Of a stretch of 64,000 nucleotides of DNA, positions 12,044 through 23,919 are shown piece after piece; the stretch's first letter is position 1; every line of letters begins with the position of its first letter. Source of the stretch: Fusarium oxysporum f. sp. lycopersici 4287. Lineage: Eukaryota > Ascomycota > Sordariomycetes > Hypocreales > Nectriaceae. Below the pieces are notes generated by a model that saw only the letters and a list, made by a program, of their open reading frames with translations, made no database searches and was not told the DNA's origin. A program made the translations under genes and the position numbers. The stretch covers positions 2,418,029 to 2,482,028 of the forward strand of contig NC_030988.1 of the NCBI RefSeq assembly GCF_000149955.1, given 5' to 3'.

Positions 12044-14004
12044 CTAGGTGAGAACGCAAGGTTTCCTAGCATTGTAGAACAGGACTCTACGATAATATAA
12101 AGTAATCCAGCTCCTCGAATCGCAATTGCCAGTCAGGATAATAAGTGGTGATAAGAGACCTTAGGGCCAGGGCTGATACCTTGGATATTGAAGAAGGGAG
12201 AACTTGAGAGACATTGCCAAGAGCATGCCTAAAAACGCAGGAAGGGCAGAGGATGGCAGGGTAGGATACAAAAATCAAATATAACAGCTGTCGCAAGCAA
12301 TGCCCTGACCGGAACGTAGTATTCAAGACAGTACGCAAATGCTCATCCATACCCTAGCAAGCATCACAGCATCAGCAGAAACTTAGCTTAATAAAAGTGT
12401 GGCTGTTAGCAGAAAACAAGGTTTACTAATGGGAGCGGGATATTCAAACGCCACATCTTTGGAAACCAGGAGGATAGGAAATCCTTGTATTTCAGGGAAT
12501 AACTTATGCGGCTTCGTGGGCTAGACTGCCGAGAGTTTCAGAGCCCGGCGTTTATTTATCGCCCATGTCCCTCGAGTCTGGAGGGGTGGCCATTTCCTAG
12601 TGCCATGGCAAGCCTAGAAACTGGCGCGTAGACCTGCTCGCCGTGCTCGAGCCTCCTCAACACCAACAAGGCTGTGAAGCTTGGAGATTGACTACGGTTT
12701 ACTATGCGCAAGCATGTGTTTGTACTTGGGAGTTGGGGACCGCCAAATGTGTTTTGCAATATGACACTGCAGAGGTTTCCCAGTCACACTGACTCAACGG
12801 AAGAGACCGAGTAAGGGCTCAGGTGAGAATCTACGTGGAAAGATCTTCGCAAGTCTGAACACATAAACCCACATACTTGTTTGCACGGCGGATCTGCATG
12901 ATTTCGCCCACAATGTGAAGGATTAGGGGATACTACATACGTCTCACTGGCTATTACCGCTGAGGCAACCCGTAGCACATACTCTCCGAAACACCCCGCT
13001 CTGGATAGCACCATCGCCCTTTTCATTCCATCTCTCTGACGTCATATAAACTTTATCTTGGGCCATGACGGGCATCAGAACTTTGCTACATACGCGTCAG
13101 TTAATCGAAGAGCCATGTATGGTCCTGTCTTAGGGCTCCACAAAAGCTTGGGATCATCAATTATGGGGCCTCCGTCGGAGGTAAGAAGAGGACGAATCAA
13201 GATCGCTCCGCGGATATCTCAATATCTGCCTGAGCTGCTTTCTGCAGTCATATTTGTTAACTGAGAGCGGCACAAGCTGCGGTGTCATGTCACCGACATG
13301 TTTTTTCACATGGTAAACCCCGGCGCGGACAAAATGTTATACTGCAATTGGCGATCCCCCAGTTGAAACTACTCGATTACGCTGTCTGCTCACATGCCAG
13401 CGTAGAGAATTAATCACTCTAGGTACACCCGGGACATCAGAACGATATTCTACACTATGCCGAGAAGTTAAAGGAAGAATCCGAGTCCCATGCTTGGCCC
13501 TCAAGCACGGGGACATGGCTGGGTTAAAAAGCCCCGCCGGCGGAAGCACTAATGACACACTATTTCGACAGGAGGGGACTGGTAAATATAGAGCTACAGG
13601 CAAAAAAGAGAAATTCTGGGGAATCTGGGAACAGCAGGTCATCTTTGAGTTTGAAAAGCGGAGCACACGGTTCGGCATTGGTCAACCGGACCCTGCTAGC
13701 CGGACGTTGATACTTGACTCTGAGAGAGAGCACCCATTTAATGAGGTGGTTATGAACAATGTAAAGCCCTTACGCAGGACAGCTAACATTAGCGGCGGCT
13801 AACATAGTCAGTGGCATCGGACTATCTCTTTAAGCGGCACAAAACGGCAATGCCGTCACGACAGGGAAGTTAGACTAATCAAGATGAATTAATCAGCTGA
13901 TACAGGCCAGCTTGTACTCTCGTTGCCATAGAAAGTCAGGAGCCAAATGAACCAGCTGGATTGGATGGCTATACCGCAATAGAAATAGACTAGTTATAGA
14001 GGGA
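12044..14004. other. Gene-free stretch with a solo MITE end
   Basis: No frame with recognisable content. The segment 13823-13866 is a solo end of the 1374 MITE family: TATCTCTTTAAGCGGCACAA at the tip, then GTCACGACAGGG. A 102-codon frame at 13494-13802 matches nothing I know. Confidence 0.45.
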
Positions 14005-14440
14005 CAGGCTGGCGATCAATTCAACCATCAACTCAATCTCGTCAATTTTATGGAAGTTGAAGTCACGTGCATCAATTCAATCAATCCCATTTGACACTCG
14101 CATTGATTGTTTCAATTCCACCTAGATGCTTTCAACGTTGACCATCGGTTGAAACTGTCGATAATGGCAGTGGTTCAGGGTAGCGCCCAGTCCGTGTAGT
14201 CCCATAAGACGCGTCCACAGGACCCCTGCTAGTACTTTTGCCCCGTATTTTTGATGCACGTGCCAACTGCACCTAGCATTAGGGGTTTATGAACGCGTCT
14301 CAGCTGTCGTCGCGCTCTATGACCCTTGCAGGAAGATCATTACCTGCATTCCATTCCTTTCCTAACCTTCAAATGACGCCAACGTACCTGTCAAGTGCCA
14401 GAGTCCCGACTGCAGCGCACCTAGTACTTCACCTAATAAC

Positions 14441-14815
14441 TTGGATGCTTCGCCAGTCGATTGGAAAGCCTTCCCATGGCACAAGTTTCCGGGTTTCTCG
14501 ATTTCGGAACGCGTTGGCAGGCACACTTCGTGGGTTTGGCAGCACGGCTTTGACATTCAAGCCCGCGATTCTCCCACGAGGAGGAAATGGGTTTGCAAGC
14601 ATTGTCCCCGGAGGGTCAGGTCCAAGGTGACAGACTTCACTGCGGTTGGCACACAGAATATCGAGAAACATCTGATCAGGGAGCACAGACTTGTCGACGA
14701 GTCCGAGAGGAGGAAGCCACCTGCTCTTTGGAAGGGAAAGCAGGAAAAGACACGCCCAAGAAACATTGTGGGAGGAAGAGTACAAACCGCTACCGACTCT
14801 TTCGAATTCGAATGA
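14441..14815 (+). pseudogene. BED-type zinc finger remnant of hAT transposase
   Basis: The frame encodes SWVWQHGF, then KWVCKHC and a downstream NIEKHLIREH, giving the WxW, CxxC and HxxxxH pattern of BED fingers that bind transposon ends. It starts at a TTG, not an ATG, and stops before any catalytic region. Confidence 0.65.
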
Positions 14816-14987
14816 AGAACCCCCATTCAAGCGTTTGAAGGCAATGAGTGCACTCGAAAGGCACTGAGCTCACAGGACTTCGTCTCTGGTAGGCAGGTGT
14901 TCTTGGGAAAGTCCACGGAGTAGGGGCCAAGACGAATATGATCACTGGCTGTCGAGTGCCGACTCTAGGAACGACAATCTTGTGACA

Positions 14988-15141
14988 GATCCCATCCAAT
15001 ATTGGTGGGAAAGGCGGAGAGACTACCCTCGATTGTCGCGAATGGTCCTTGACCTACTATCAATACCGTCTATGTCGGCAGAGTGCGAGCGTTTGTTTAG
15101 TGTTGCTGAGCAAATGGTACCACCGCTGCGGACTCGATAGG
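14988..15141 (+). pseudogene. hAT dimerisation-domain remnant
   Basis: The frame DPIQYWWERRRDYPRLSRM then SIPSMSAECERLFS is the C-terminal hAT dimerisation signature. It is cut by a TAG at 15139-15141, and further stops follow. Confidence 0.65.
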
Positions 15142-15472
15142 AATGGCACAGACACTGAGGTCATGGGTGCGGAATGGCCTAGTCGACGCGGCTGATAGCT
15201 TGATTGATGTGTCAGAAGAGGTTGGAAATAGCGTTATATGGGAGGCAGAGGAGGATGACCTAGACGCTGGGAAGTGAGCATTGGGGGACTCGACGCGCGT
15301 GTGATATTCAACATATTCAATTCAACGCCATCAATTCAATCTGGAGATGCAGTGGTTCAACTCCACTGGCCAAATGCTGAGTAAGCTTTCAACGCAACGC
15401 CACGCGAGGACGAAATTGATGGAATTGAATTGATCGCCAGCCTGTAGAGGAATAACCAGCGCTCATCATATG

Positions 15473-15512
15473 TCAATCAAATCAACTTTGAGGTCAAAGT
15501 TGGTTTGATTGA
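15473..15512. repeat. Perfect-looking hairpin, 19-bp arms
   Basis: TCAATCAAATCAACTTTGA is followed by GG and a nearly exact inverted copy (one mismatch, GG/AA). It sits just outside the deleted hAT and could be an end of the adjacent broken hAT. Confidence 0.6.
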
Positions 15513-15532
15513 TAGCCCTCGAGCTCAAAGTT

Positions 15533-15622
15533 GATTTGTTTGATTTGTTTGATTTGTTTGATTTGTTTGATTTGTTTGATTTGTTTGATTTGTTTGATTT
15601 GTTTGATTTGTTTGATTTGTTT
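15533..15622 (+). repeat. Ten perfect copies of GATTTGTTT
   Basis: A 9-bp minisatellite with ten exact units. It gives an Asp-Leu-Phe repeat in one frame, but no gene context supports translation. Confidence 0.85.
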
Positions 15623-15690
15623 GATGTTCTATATAAATTCTATGGGTGGAAACCCCTACGCGAAGTCGTCCCCCTCGTGCACACCAAAAG

Positions 15691-17880
15691 TCAGCTACCC
15701 ACCCAGCTATCCAACTTTACTCCGCCCTGTCCGACCCAGTTCTTGAGACACTGAGCGCGTTCCAATGTATCCGAGCCCATCGAAAGCCTCTGAGACGTTA
15801 ACATCAGCTTCGCTAGGCTAAATTGCCTCTCACAATCGCTTGCTATTGCTGGAATAGAAAAGACATCCAGGGCAAAGCTGCTCAGTGAAGGAAACGAGGC
15901 CCTGTGGTCTCTCAACCATTGGATAGCATCCTGCGTATCCTGTGGCTCGAGACAGAGGTACCTTTCGAGCTCGCCGACACTGCCACCCGTCGCAAACGCT
16001 TTCTTCGTCTTGCTATTAATCCACTGAGTGTACTGATCATCCTCTTGACCCATCGTCCTTGGTGCTGCGTCGTACTTCGTTGTTTCCTCGCACAGTCCCT
16101 GGTTCGCGTCGTACCAACGGGTGAAGTAATCCTTGATTCCAGCCTTGGCATCACGAACCCAAGCGAGTTGCTCCTCAGACACCTAAGTCGCCTCTAACCA
16201 GCTGATCCCGAACCTCGGGTGAAGAATGATTGCTGCCGCAAACAAGGGAGATTCTCCAAGCTTGTCATAATACTCATTCAGCTTCTTCCACCCGTTGTTG
16301 ATTGATGCCCGGATATAGGCTCGATGGTGCGCTGGTAATGTGCTCTTTGCGACGTCTCGGACGCTGATCGCTTCTCCGCCGTAGAATAATCAGCCCGAGA
16401 ATGCAACGGTAAGGCAGATTCTACGAATCTCGGAGGTTGACTCCGCTGTGGTAGCGCGTAAACCTCATCCTCCTCAAAGCGGGCAGGAAGACGGCGAACG
16501 CGGCTTGGCCGACCGTTTGACTCTCGGAAATTTGCTGACGCCGTTGCAATCCGCTCCGCAGCATCCACTTGAGTTTCTCCCATCGTCTCCTCCGTAACCT
16601 CACTATAGAAGACCTTTCAGTCCTCAAAATGCTCCAACAGATATTCCATTCCTACCAGCACCTCCCACAGGCGTCCATGGCTATCACCTTTACCCCAGTC
16701 TTGCATCCGCATCGTCTGAAGGTATATGGGTTTGAGAATCTCGTTGGCTTCGCCAAGAACCCGCCAGTCTTCGCTGGACAATATGTCCTCCACCGGGATC
16801 CGTCTTACCCCGTCTTCCTCTTCTTGAGTTGCAAAGATAAATGCTCTGATATCTGTCTGCTTTCGCAAAGCCCTCTCAATCATCATGTAAGTGGAGTTCC
16901 ACCGCGTTTCGTTGTTCATGACAGCCTCGAGCTCGGCCATAGATTCCTCGCAAAGCCGGTATTCCTCGTGATCCTGCTCCCGGGCAACTCGCTTGAACTG
17001 TTCGCTCCGCTGCGGCGATGAACGGATAAACTTGACAATGTTGCGGAGCTTCCCAATAGGTCCCTTCGTGTGCCAATGATCCAGGTCCTGCTCAACAAGA
17101 CCGCGCATGCCGTTGATGTCAGACTCCAGCTCGAATGACTCGGCGTCTTTGCCAAAGAGAAAGGCACGCGCGACGAGATTGAGCGTGTGCCCATAGCATC
17201 GCATCCGGCGGGCTTTGATATCAACAGGTGTCATCGATGGATCGAGCCGCTGGTACATATATTACAGGCAAGTATCATTTGCCGTCATGTTATCAGAGAT
17301 GGCACAGCCAACTCGCCCCTCAATCTCCCATTCGTGGACGATGTCGATCAGAGAACCCGCAAGGTTCTCGCCACTATGAGCACCAAATTGACGACGCAGA
17401 GCCAGCAGACGGGACTGCTGATGCCCCAGTTGATCGATAAAGTGCGCAAATACAGCCATGATTGCAAAGCGATTCGGTGACGTCCAGGGATCGAAGATAA
17501 TGTGCACCGCTGTCAAAGCGTTACAGAGCTCTGTCTTGATGGCATCTCGCTTCGCTTCAAAGAGCCGATGTATCTCTCTAGTGATAGAGCTACCACTCCA
17601 CGCCATCTGGACCACTAAATCGCTGTTGAAATGGTTGAAGATCTTCCGAAGAATGCTGTGCTCTAAGATGGTGAATGGCACATCGCTATCAATGACGAAG
17701 CCGACGCTTAGTTCTTGGATGGCTTTTATTTTCTCCCTTGGTATGGCGCTCTGTTCAAGCCGGCGCCTTTTCGATGTTGCACCAGAATAAATATCAATGG
17801 CACTTTCATCACCAGGACTTGGCTCACTAGACTGGCTGGCTGGGGTGATCCGGTGAGCTCTACGCAGGTCGGTCAGCTGC
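15691..17880 (-). pseudogene. hAT transposase pseudogene (copy 3)
   Basis: Read on the minus strand, one long transposase is recognisable: FDPWTSPNRFAIMAVFAHF, MRCYGHTLNLVARAF, NNETRWNSTYMMIERAL and, at the C-terminus, SFPSLSSFALDVFSIPA with SDCERQFS. It is broken by a TAA at 17262-17264, a TGA at 16617-16619, a frameshift near 16340-16400 and a stop near 16185. It belongs to a different hAT lineage from copies 1 and 2. No matching terminal repeats were found. Confidence 0.75.
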
Positions 17881-17991
17881 TGGATATCTTGTCAAAGAGA
17901 TTGAACGGGATAAGCACAGACTTTCGAAGATGGTCCGCTGCGGAAGACGTGGCTTGCTCCGAAAAGAACTCCGCTGCGCCTCTTTATCAAT

Positions 17992-20925
17992 ATGACAGGT
18001 CTCGCGACGTACACTGATGCTATTGTCACATTGCGGCCGAGTCAGCTCCAAAAGCTCGAGAGTCTCGGCTTGTACTACAATTCGCCAGAGCCAGCAATAA
18101 TTTGCGTCGAATGCGGCTTCGCCATTAACCCTACACGCGCGCCGCGTCACCCAGGCGACAAGCATCATATACCTAAGTCTGCCCGCCGTGGTTTGAAGCC
18201 ACTAATCTATTCTCTCAATCTTTCAAACCCAGAGACACTGCCACTGCGACCAAACGGCTCGCCGCCACACCCAAACCTTACGGTATATAAGGGTTCGGCC
18301 TGTAAACATTGTGGTCTTCGCTCTATCAGCGAAAAGGTCTTACTAGCCCATGTGAAGTCAAAGCACAGCAAAGACACCAAGCTCGCAGCTCGACAACAGA
18401 CGCGACACTGGCTGAGTGATCACATCCAGCAAGGCTTGTCATTTCAGAGCTGGTCGGCGAATGATATCCGAAGGTCATGGATTATCGCCGACAATAACCC
18501 TAGCCGCGGCTCTCTACCTTGTAGTACTCTCCTACAAGCTTGTCCAGACGCCGTTAAGCTGCTGGCCCAAAAGCTCTTTGCTGATGAGTGTGCAAGATTA
18601 GGGGGTGTAGAAGGAGGCCGTACGAGACGATATGACAGCGCAGCACCGGTATCTATCGCCTTACAGACGAATTGGATGCGGCGTACTGGCTGGGAAACGA
18701 TGTTCCAAGATACACGTCGTGATATCCTTGTTGCGCTTACGGAGTTACCTAATTGTAGGACCAACCAGCCTATGCCCCTGGGTATCCAGGGAGAAGAAGT
18801 AATCTATAGCCTAGCGCGAGACGAACGAAAATTGGCATCGATGATGGTAGCGCTTGATCGCCTCCTCGACCAATGCGGCGAGACCGTTCGGAGGACCGAT
18901 GTATGCCTGAGAAGATGGCTTCGTTCCAGGTTCCCAGACCGCCCCTACAAAGCGCCCTTCGAGCTGGTGGCAAAGCCGTCTTCTGAGAAGGTCTACCGGA
19001 AGGAACTAAAGCGCTTTATCTGCTTCTGGCTTCGACTGTCCCGACTATTACCGACAACTATGCGGGCAATTACAGGGCGAGGGTTGAACAGACATCAGTT
19101 TAGAGCTCTTCGTGAGCTCTGGGTGGATGGTGTCTGGCAGTCTGAGGAGCCTGCTGATATGGACCGTACAGATAACCAGGATTGAGGACAGAGTATGAAT
19201 GATCATGAGAGTGGAGATGATGGGGGTGAAGAAGAGGAGAATGATGATGATGATTATGGTGGTGAAGAGGATGAAGGCGAGGATGAAAGTGAATGTGAGG
19301 AGAGTGATGGACACGATACATCGAAATATGACAGCCAGAGTAGTGTGGCTATAGAAGCAGATGATCTCTCTGACGCCGAGTCGACTTCCGCTTGGTCTTT
19401 GGACAACCAGGAGCAACTCTCCCAAGACCCCGCGGCCGACGTCTTACTGCGCTTTTGTTACTTTGCTATCGCCGAGGACTTTGAAGGTGGGCTCGCGAGC
19501 TCGACGATGCTAGTGTACTTCAGTGCTGTACGCGGGCTGTCAACCCCTAACGGCAACGAATACCTCCAGCCTCACCGGTTCACCCCTATCCTAGCGAGAC
19601 TTATATACTGTTCTCGGTTGGTCTTTCTCGAAGCCGTGCTGCCTCATTTCTCACGTATCTACGGTGGTATTGCACGCCCACCGCGTCACGGGCTGCTGCG
19701 AAGGCTCAATGCGGCCCGGCGCGAGTACATGTGTGATGGCACGTTATCGCCCATGGGCGAATTCTTGAGTCTCTTGTCTTACGGCAACGCTCTTCGGCGG
19801 TCTCAAGGGTCCACTTTCCGATTCCATTGGAGCGATGACGGCGAGGTACTGTCCTGGAATGGCAACCAACGACTTTCGATGGTGGACTTTCGTGGCCTGG
19901 CTTGTAAAGTGCTGCGCTCAGTCACAGCATCGTGTTCCCGTTTGATGTATGACTGGGAGCCTACTCACCTCGATTTGTCGCTGATTCGAGATAATCTATC
20001 AACGACAACACCGGGCTACTCCTTCGTATCCGATCCCGTCAATCAGCTAACAGATGCCTACCCCGAGTTACTACTGAGAGCATGCATATCCCCGGTCGAC
20101 GGTCTGCTCCAAGAACAGGGTCAAAACCAGAGTACCCGGGATGCCAAAGCCGCTCGCGCATATTTGGAAGCTCACGATGATCACTTGAAGGGACTAATAG
20201 TGCTTTGTAACTTTGACGGCGGCCAGTGCGCACGGATTACGGAGCTGTTGACGCTAGAGTGTTTCAATACTGCTTCAAGAGAGCGAGGTATTGGCTTATG
20301 GGGTGCAAAAATGTGCTCCATAACTAGGCACCACAGGGCTCGTCTGGCCACTAACAACGAGTTTTATGTCATCCGCTTCTTTTCCAAACCTGTCTCTCGG
20401 CTTATGTTCCAGTATCTCGTCTATATACGGCCAGTGGCAATATCAATCTTGCGTGAATGTTTTCATATCGAGCATACCAACGCACTTCTCTTCTCCCCAC
20501 TCTCCCAGGTAGGCCAAAAACCAACACCTTGGACCGCCTCAACATTCACCAAGGAGCTTCGGCGGCATTGTAGTGCTGCCACTGGTATCCCATTCGGCAT
20601 CGGGGTCCAGATGTACCGTCAAATCTCAATTGCTATCACGGAACGCCATGTTCATGCCGCTGTTGCACGCTTCAATAGATTTGGTGATACGACCGGGACG
20701 GCGGGGCATGAAGTGGCTTATGCATGGCAGAGCGGACACAGGCCTATGCAGCGGCATACAACCTACGGTCTCGACGGCGCCTATCCAGATCATCTTCAGC
20801 CGGCGCTGCTCCGAGCTTATGAACGAGTGTCGGCAAGCTGGCAAAACTTCTTATGGGGATGTGATAAAAGTGGTGAGCCCAGGGTTTCTATCCCCATTTG
20901 GAGGCCGATTTCGCGCCCAGTTTGA
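17992..20925 (+). pseudogene. OrsD zinc finger plus tyrosine-recombinase-like protein, one in-frame stop
   Basis: The frame is continuous from the ATG at 17992 to 20925 except for a TGA at 19183-19185; both halves are in the same frame. The first half (397 residues) has two C2H2 fingers (C38, C41, H53, H58; C104, C107, H120, H125) typical of OrsD (formerly DUF3505). The second half opens with an acidic tract (about 19201-19310) and ends in a region like the tyrosine recombinase catalytic core: CARITELL with Arg347, MYRQIS with Arg475, SGHR with His515 and TTYG with Tyr524 (numbered from 19195). The His-Tyr gap of nine residues equals that of Cre-type enzymes. The recombinase call is inference from motif order. 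One nonsense change could separate it from an intact gene, so it may be a young pseudogene. Confidence 0.6.
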
Positions 20926-21159
20926 AACTTACGCAAGCCACTCATCATAAGCCTTACCACTATCTCCAAAAAGCGGCCTTTCATATCAGATTTAGGAGGA
21001 ATTCGCCTTCGAATAACAAGCGGACTGCGATTGATACCTTGATTTGTCGTCTTGTGCGCGGTACTATGTCGACTGAAGCAATAGCCACAGCCTAAGTAGC
21101 GAAGAATCACTGGTTATTGGGAATCGAAGAAGACGTCAACTCGTTTACCTGTGAACTAT

Positions 21160-21738
21160 ATGTCCAGACCCTTTCCTGACGGAGATGATAAGGCAGCCGA
21201 GCCCATAAGCGACGATGCACCGCTCAGAATCGGGCCGTTCGTCCACGTCGTCGAATTAAACCCTAGTTATATGCCTGGATTGCAAGACAGCTATCCTGGC
21301 TAGACAGGTAAAGGCACATCTTGTCGATCCCCTGCACCGTCAGCATCTTACACTTAAAGAACGCCGGAACATTAGTAACCAGATCCTGGAGATACTGAAC
21401 ATACTCAAGGATACAGATGACTTACAGCACTGGAAGTTTCCACCTCCGGAGGCAGAGCCAGTACCGTATCTCGAGCCGCCGCTGCATAATGGGCTAGGCT
21501 GCAATTCCTGTCGTTACATTGGACGAGATCTTCGCCGGATACGAGAGCACTACCGGCAAGAACATAGTGATGTTCTGGAGAGGGGTAACCCAGTAGACTT
21601 AAGCAGGCTAGACCAACAATCACACCTGTGGAGAAATGATGTTACCTATCAGCGCATGTTTAGAGGCGGTCAAAAAAGTTCCATTGGTTTGAGGTTAGCC
21701 GTGCTGAGGCGAAAGTATCCAAGAAGGGGAAGTGAATA
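21160..21738 (+). pseudogene. OrsD-family 5' fragment
   Basis: It begins MSRPFPDGDDKAAEP and reads to FVHVVELNPS. After a frame change near 21263 it continues VICLDCKTAILARQVKAHL and then GLGCNSCRYIGRDLRRIREH, the two OrsD zinc fingers, and VTYQRMFRGG. It ends at a TAG at 21736-21738, just before a run of 21 G. The fingers identify the family; the frameshift and missing 3' part show decay. Confidence 0.65.
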
Positions 21739-21743
21739 GCAAA

Positions 21744-21764
21744 GGGGGGGGGGGGGGGGGGGGG
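21744..21764 (+). repeat. Poly-G run of 21
   Basis: An uninterrupted homopolymer. Its length may be uncertain in the assembly. Confidence 0.8.
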
Positions 21765-21815
21765 AGGGCATTAAAGAGCTTGAAATCGGTTGATAATAAG
21801 CCAGATATAAGTATA

Positions 21816-22252
21816 ACGTGGTTGATAAGCATGCGACGCAGACAAGTAAGCGACGCACAGCACTGTACGGCTAAAAATAGCTTACTCTATAGGGATTTTT
21901 ACCTTAAATAAAATAGCTAAAAATCTAATAAAAATATTTTATAAAAGAGTATAGTTAGCTGTATTAAAATATATTTTTTTAATATTCTTTTCTATTTTAT
22001 TTTATATAGAAAAACTTAAAATACAGTGTATTTTACAGTGTAAATAGATTTTTAAGTTTATAGCTATAAATAATTTTTTAAAAAGTTTAAGAAAAATAGT
22101 ATAACTTAATTTAAGACTTACATATAAGCTATTAAAATTATAGCTATTATAGACTTAATTTAAGTTTTTTATAAGCTTTTAAAAACTGGATTTTAAGGTA
22201 TATAAGGTAGTGCGTCGCTTACTTGTCTGCGTCGCTCGCTTATCAACCACGT
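21816..22252. mobile_element. 437-bp MITE, 42-bp inverted repeats, TA flanks
   Basis: Left end 21816-21857 starts ACGTGGTTGATAAGC; the complement closes the element at 22211-22252. TA lies at 21814-21815 and 22253-22254. The 350-bp interior is very AT-rich and non-coding. The ends share the ACGT start and a central CAGACAAG with the Fot1/pogo elements of this window, so a pogo-type transposase is the likely mobiliser. Confidence 0.85.
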
Positions 22253-22414
22253 TAAAGGGTTTTACGTAACTAGAGTGCATTCAGGGTCTCAGAAAAATCC
22301 TTCTTCAGTATTCTAGGCTCGTCTATTAGGAGTTCGGTAAAACTGCTGCTTTACCTATTCTTTTACAGTCTATTTCCTTGTGAGTTTATCCCAGAGCGAA
22401 GCACGTCGTCTCGG

Positions 22415-23590
22415 CCCAATTGCCCATATGTGGGCGCAGAGTTGAGGCGGATTCGAGAACATCTCAGGGTTAAGCATGATTGGGACATGGAACTTAAAGG
22501 TGGACGTCGCTCAGCTGCCATGACAGATGAAGAAAGGAGTAACAGTCCGTGGAGAACAGGAGTCTGTTATCAACGACTATTCTCTAGTGGGCCGGGAAGC
22601 GAGCTATTTGAGGTGGCAAGAGGGCTGAATCTCGAATAATCAAGGGCCCAAGATAACGAGTCACAAGCCGCACTCCAGAGGGCCATTGATGCGTTCCAGA
22701 GCAAGGGTAAAGATATTCGAAGTCGAGAAGCGGAGCGTATCGATGAGGAGAATGACTTTACTGCGCCGAATCCGTGGCTTCGCCGGCTTGGTTCTGCTGT
22801 CCACTTGAAGGATTTTAGTGGGAAAAAGGACTTCTTGAGGGGCTTGATTGCTATGGAATACGAAGTGGATCCGGATGATCCAGACAAGTCAGACGATGCT
22901 CAACTGCGCTTCATACACATCGCATTCGATCGGCTGGTTAACCATGCCAAGGCCGTCATTACACCAGATATTGTATCTTGGAACGCTCTATTTGAGGTCA
23001 ATCGCAAAGAACTGATGAAAGAGAGGACAAAGCCATTCCATTTCCGGTTCAAGCCCGAGACACAGAGGAGGTATGCACTTGTGGTCAAGCAGCTACTTGC
23101 TTACATTGTCCGATGCATGTCTTTTGAGAATAAAGCCGATAGACCACCGTTCAAACTCAGCACACGGCAACAGAGAGCTTACGATGCCACGATGGAACAC
23201 GCAGATGACTTGACTGACGCTTGGAAAGAAAATGGGGGTGATCCAGAAGCGCCCGAGATTGTCAGACTTCTTGATCTACTAGAAACTGCCGTTCTCGAGC
23301 TATATATCTCTGTTCTTGACCATTTCACTAAGGACACGGAGTATGACAGCGTTCTTGTCAGCTTCTTGACTGTTCTTAGTGTGCGGGCAGACGGTACGTG
23401 GGAGGGCTATGAGGGTTTCACGCCAAAGCTTTCTGCCATTATGGCCATCTCTCGTCTCTGTATCATCAAATACGCTGTAGACCAACGAGCCAAAACTATC
23501 AAGCAAAAGATGCAACAGGGACAAAGCCAGGAGGAAGCAGAGAAGAATAGCCCAAGCCTAGTGCACCATACCAAAATCAATTCTACGTAG
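22415..23590 (+). pseudogene. OrsD-family fragment with middle domain
   Basis: The frame starts within an OrsD second finger (GAELRRIREHLRVKH) and continues past a TAA at 22637-22639 in the same frame through NPWLRRLGSAVHLKDF, FEVNRKELMKERTKPFHFRF, VKQLLAYIVRCMSFE and TPKLSAIMAISRL to a TAG at 23588. This is the conserved block that follows the fingers in large OrsD proteins. The N-terminus and any C-terminal recombinase or helicase part are absent. The TAA may come from CAA, a CpA-to-TpA change. Confidence 0.65.
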
Positions 23591-23755
23591 AATTCATTTG
23601 TTTTATGCCAAACAACCCAGGGTAGAATTGATTTTTACAGGGGAGTAGAATTTAATTTCTAGACCCACCTGACAGGGAGTAGGCTTGAGTTTCACAGGGG
23701 GTAAACTTCATTTATGCTAGGGGTAGACTTCATTTAGACCAGGGTCAATTAAATT
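23575..23755 (+). repeat. Degenerate tandem repeat, about six units of 21-36 bp
   Basis: Units follow the pattern GTAGAATTCATTT...CAGGG (variants GTAGAATTTAATTT, GTAAACTTCATTTA, GTAGACTTCATTTA), each closing with AGGG. It lies between two OrsD-family relics. Confidence 0.6.
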
Positions 23756-23919
23756 AATCACAAGACACGTAGTTGGTGAGAGGGCGCGAGTACGCGTAAT
23801 TCACAGTGTACATTTACTAGCAATAATCTTCTTAAATAGTTTATAGAGATCTTTCCCTTAACCAAGACCGAGATATAGGGAAGCATATACCTAATCGCAG
23901 TAAAATAAGTTTCTTGCTA

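Larger units (their letters stand above)
14005..15444 (+). mobile_element. Internally deleted hAT element
   Basis: The ends are inverted repeats (CAGGCTGGCGATCAATTCAA from 14005, and its complement ending at 15444). The flanks TAGAGGGA (13997-14004) and TAGAGGAA (15445-15452) are an 8-bp target duplication with one mismatch. Inside, only a BED finger frame and a C-terminal dimerisation block remain; the catalytic core is absent. This is the expected form of a non-autonomous hAT deletion derivative. Confidence 0.75.

Noticed and set aside
12087..12350. 87-codon minus frame upstream of the bZIP gene
   Set aside because: No family signature; position and composition fit the bZIP 5' region.
13494..13802. 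102-codon frame, possible small gene
   Set aside because: No recognisable motif, no paralog in the window, and the surroundings are gene-free repeats.
15509..15754. 81-residue frame with an Asp-Leu-Phe repeat
   Set aside because: It is a translation of a 9-bp minisatellite; flanks have no coding signature and it overlaps the end of a hAT pseudogene.
19048..19425. His/Ile-rich minus-strand frames
   Set aside because: They are the complement of the acidic GAT/GAG tract of the OrsD-recombinase frame.
21744..21764. Poly-G run as a regulatory G-quadruplex
   Set aside because: A plain homopolymer beside a MITE; no gene start nearby.
23575..23755. CRISPR-like array
   Set aside because: Units are imperfect, vary in length, lack distinct spacers, and the genome is eukaryotic.
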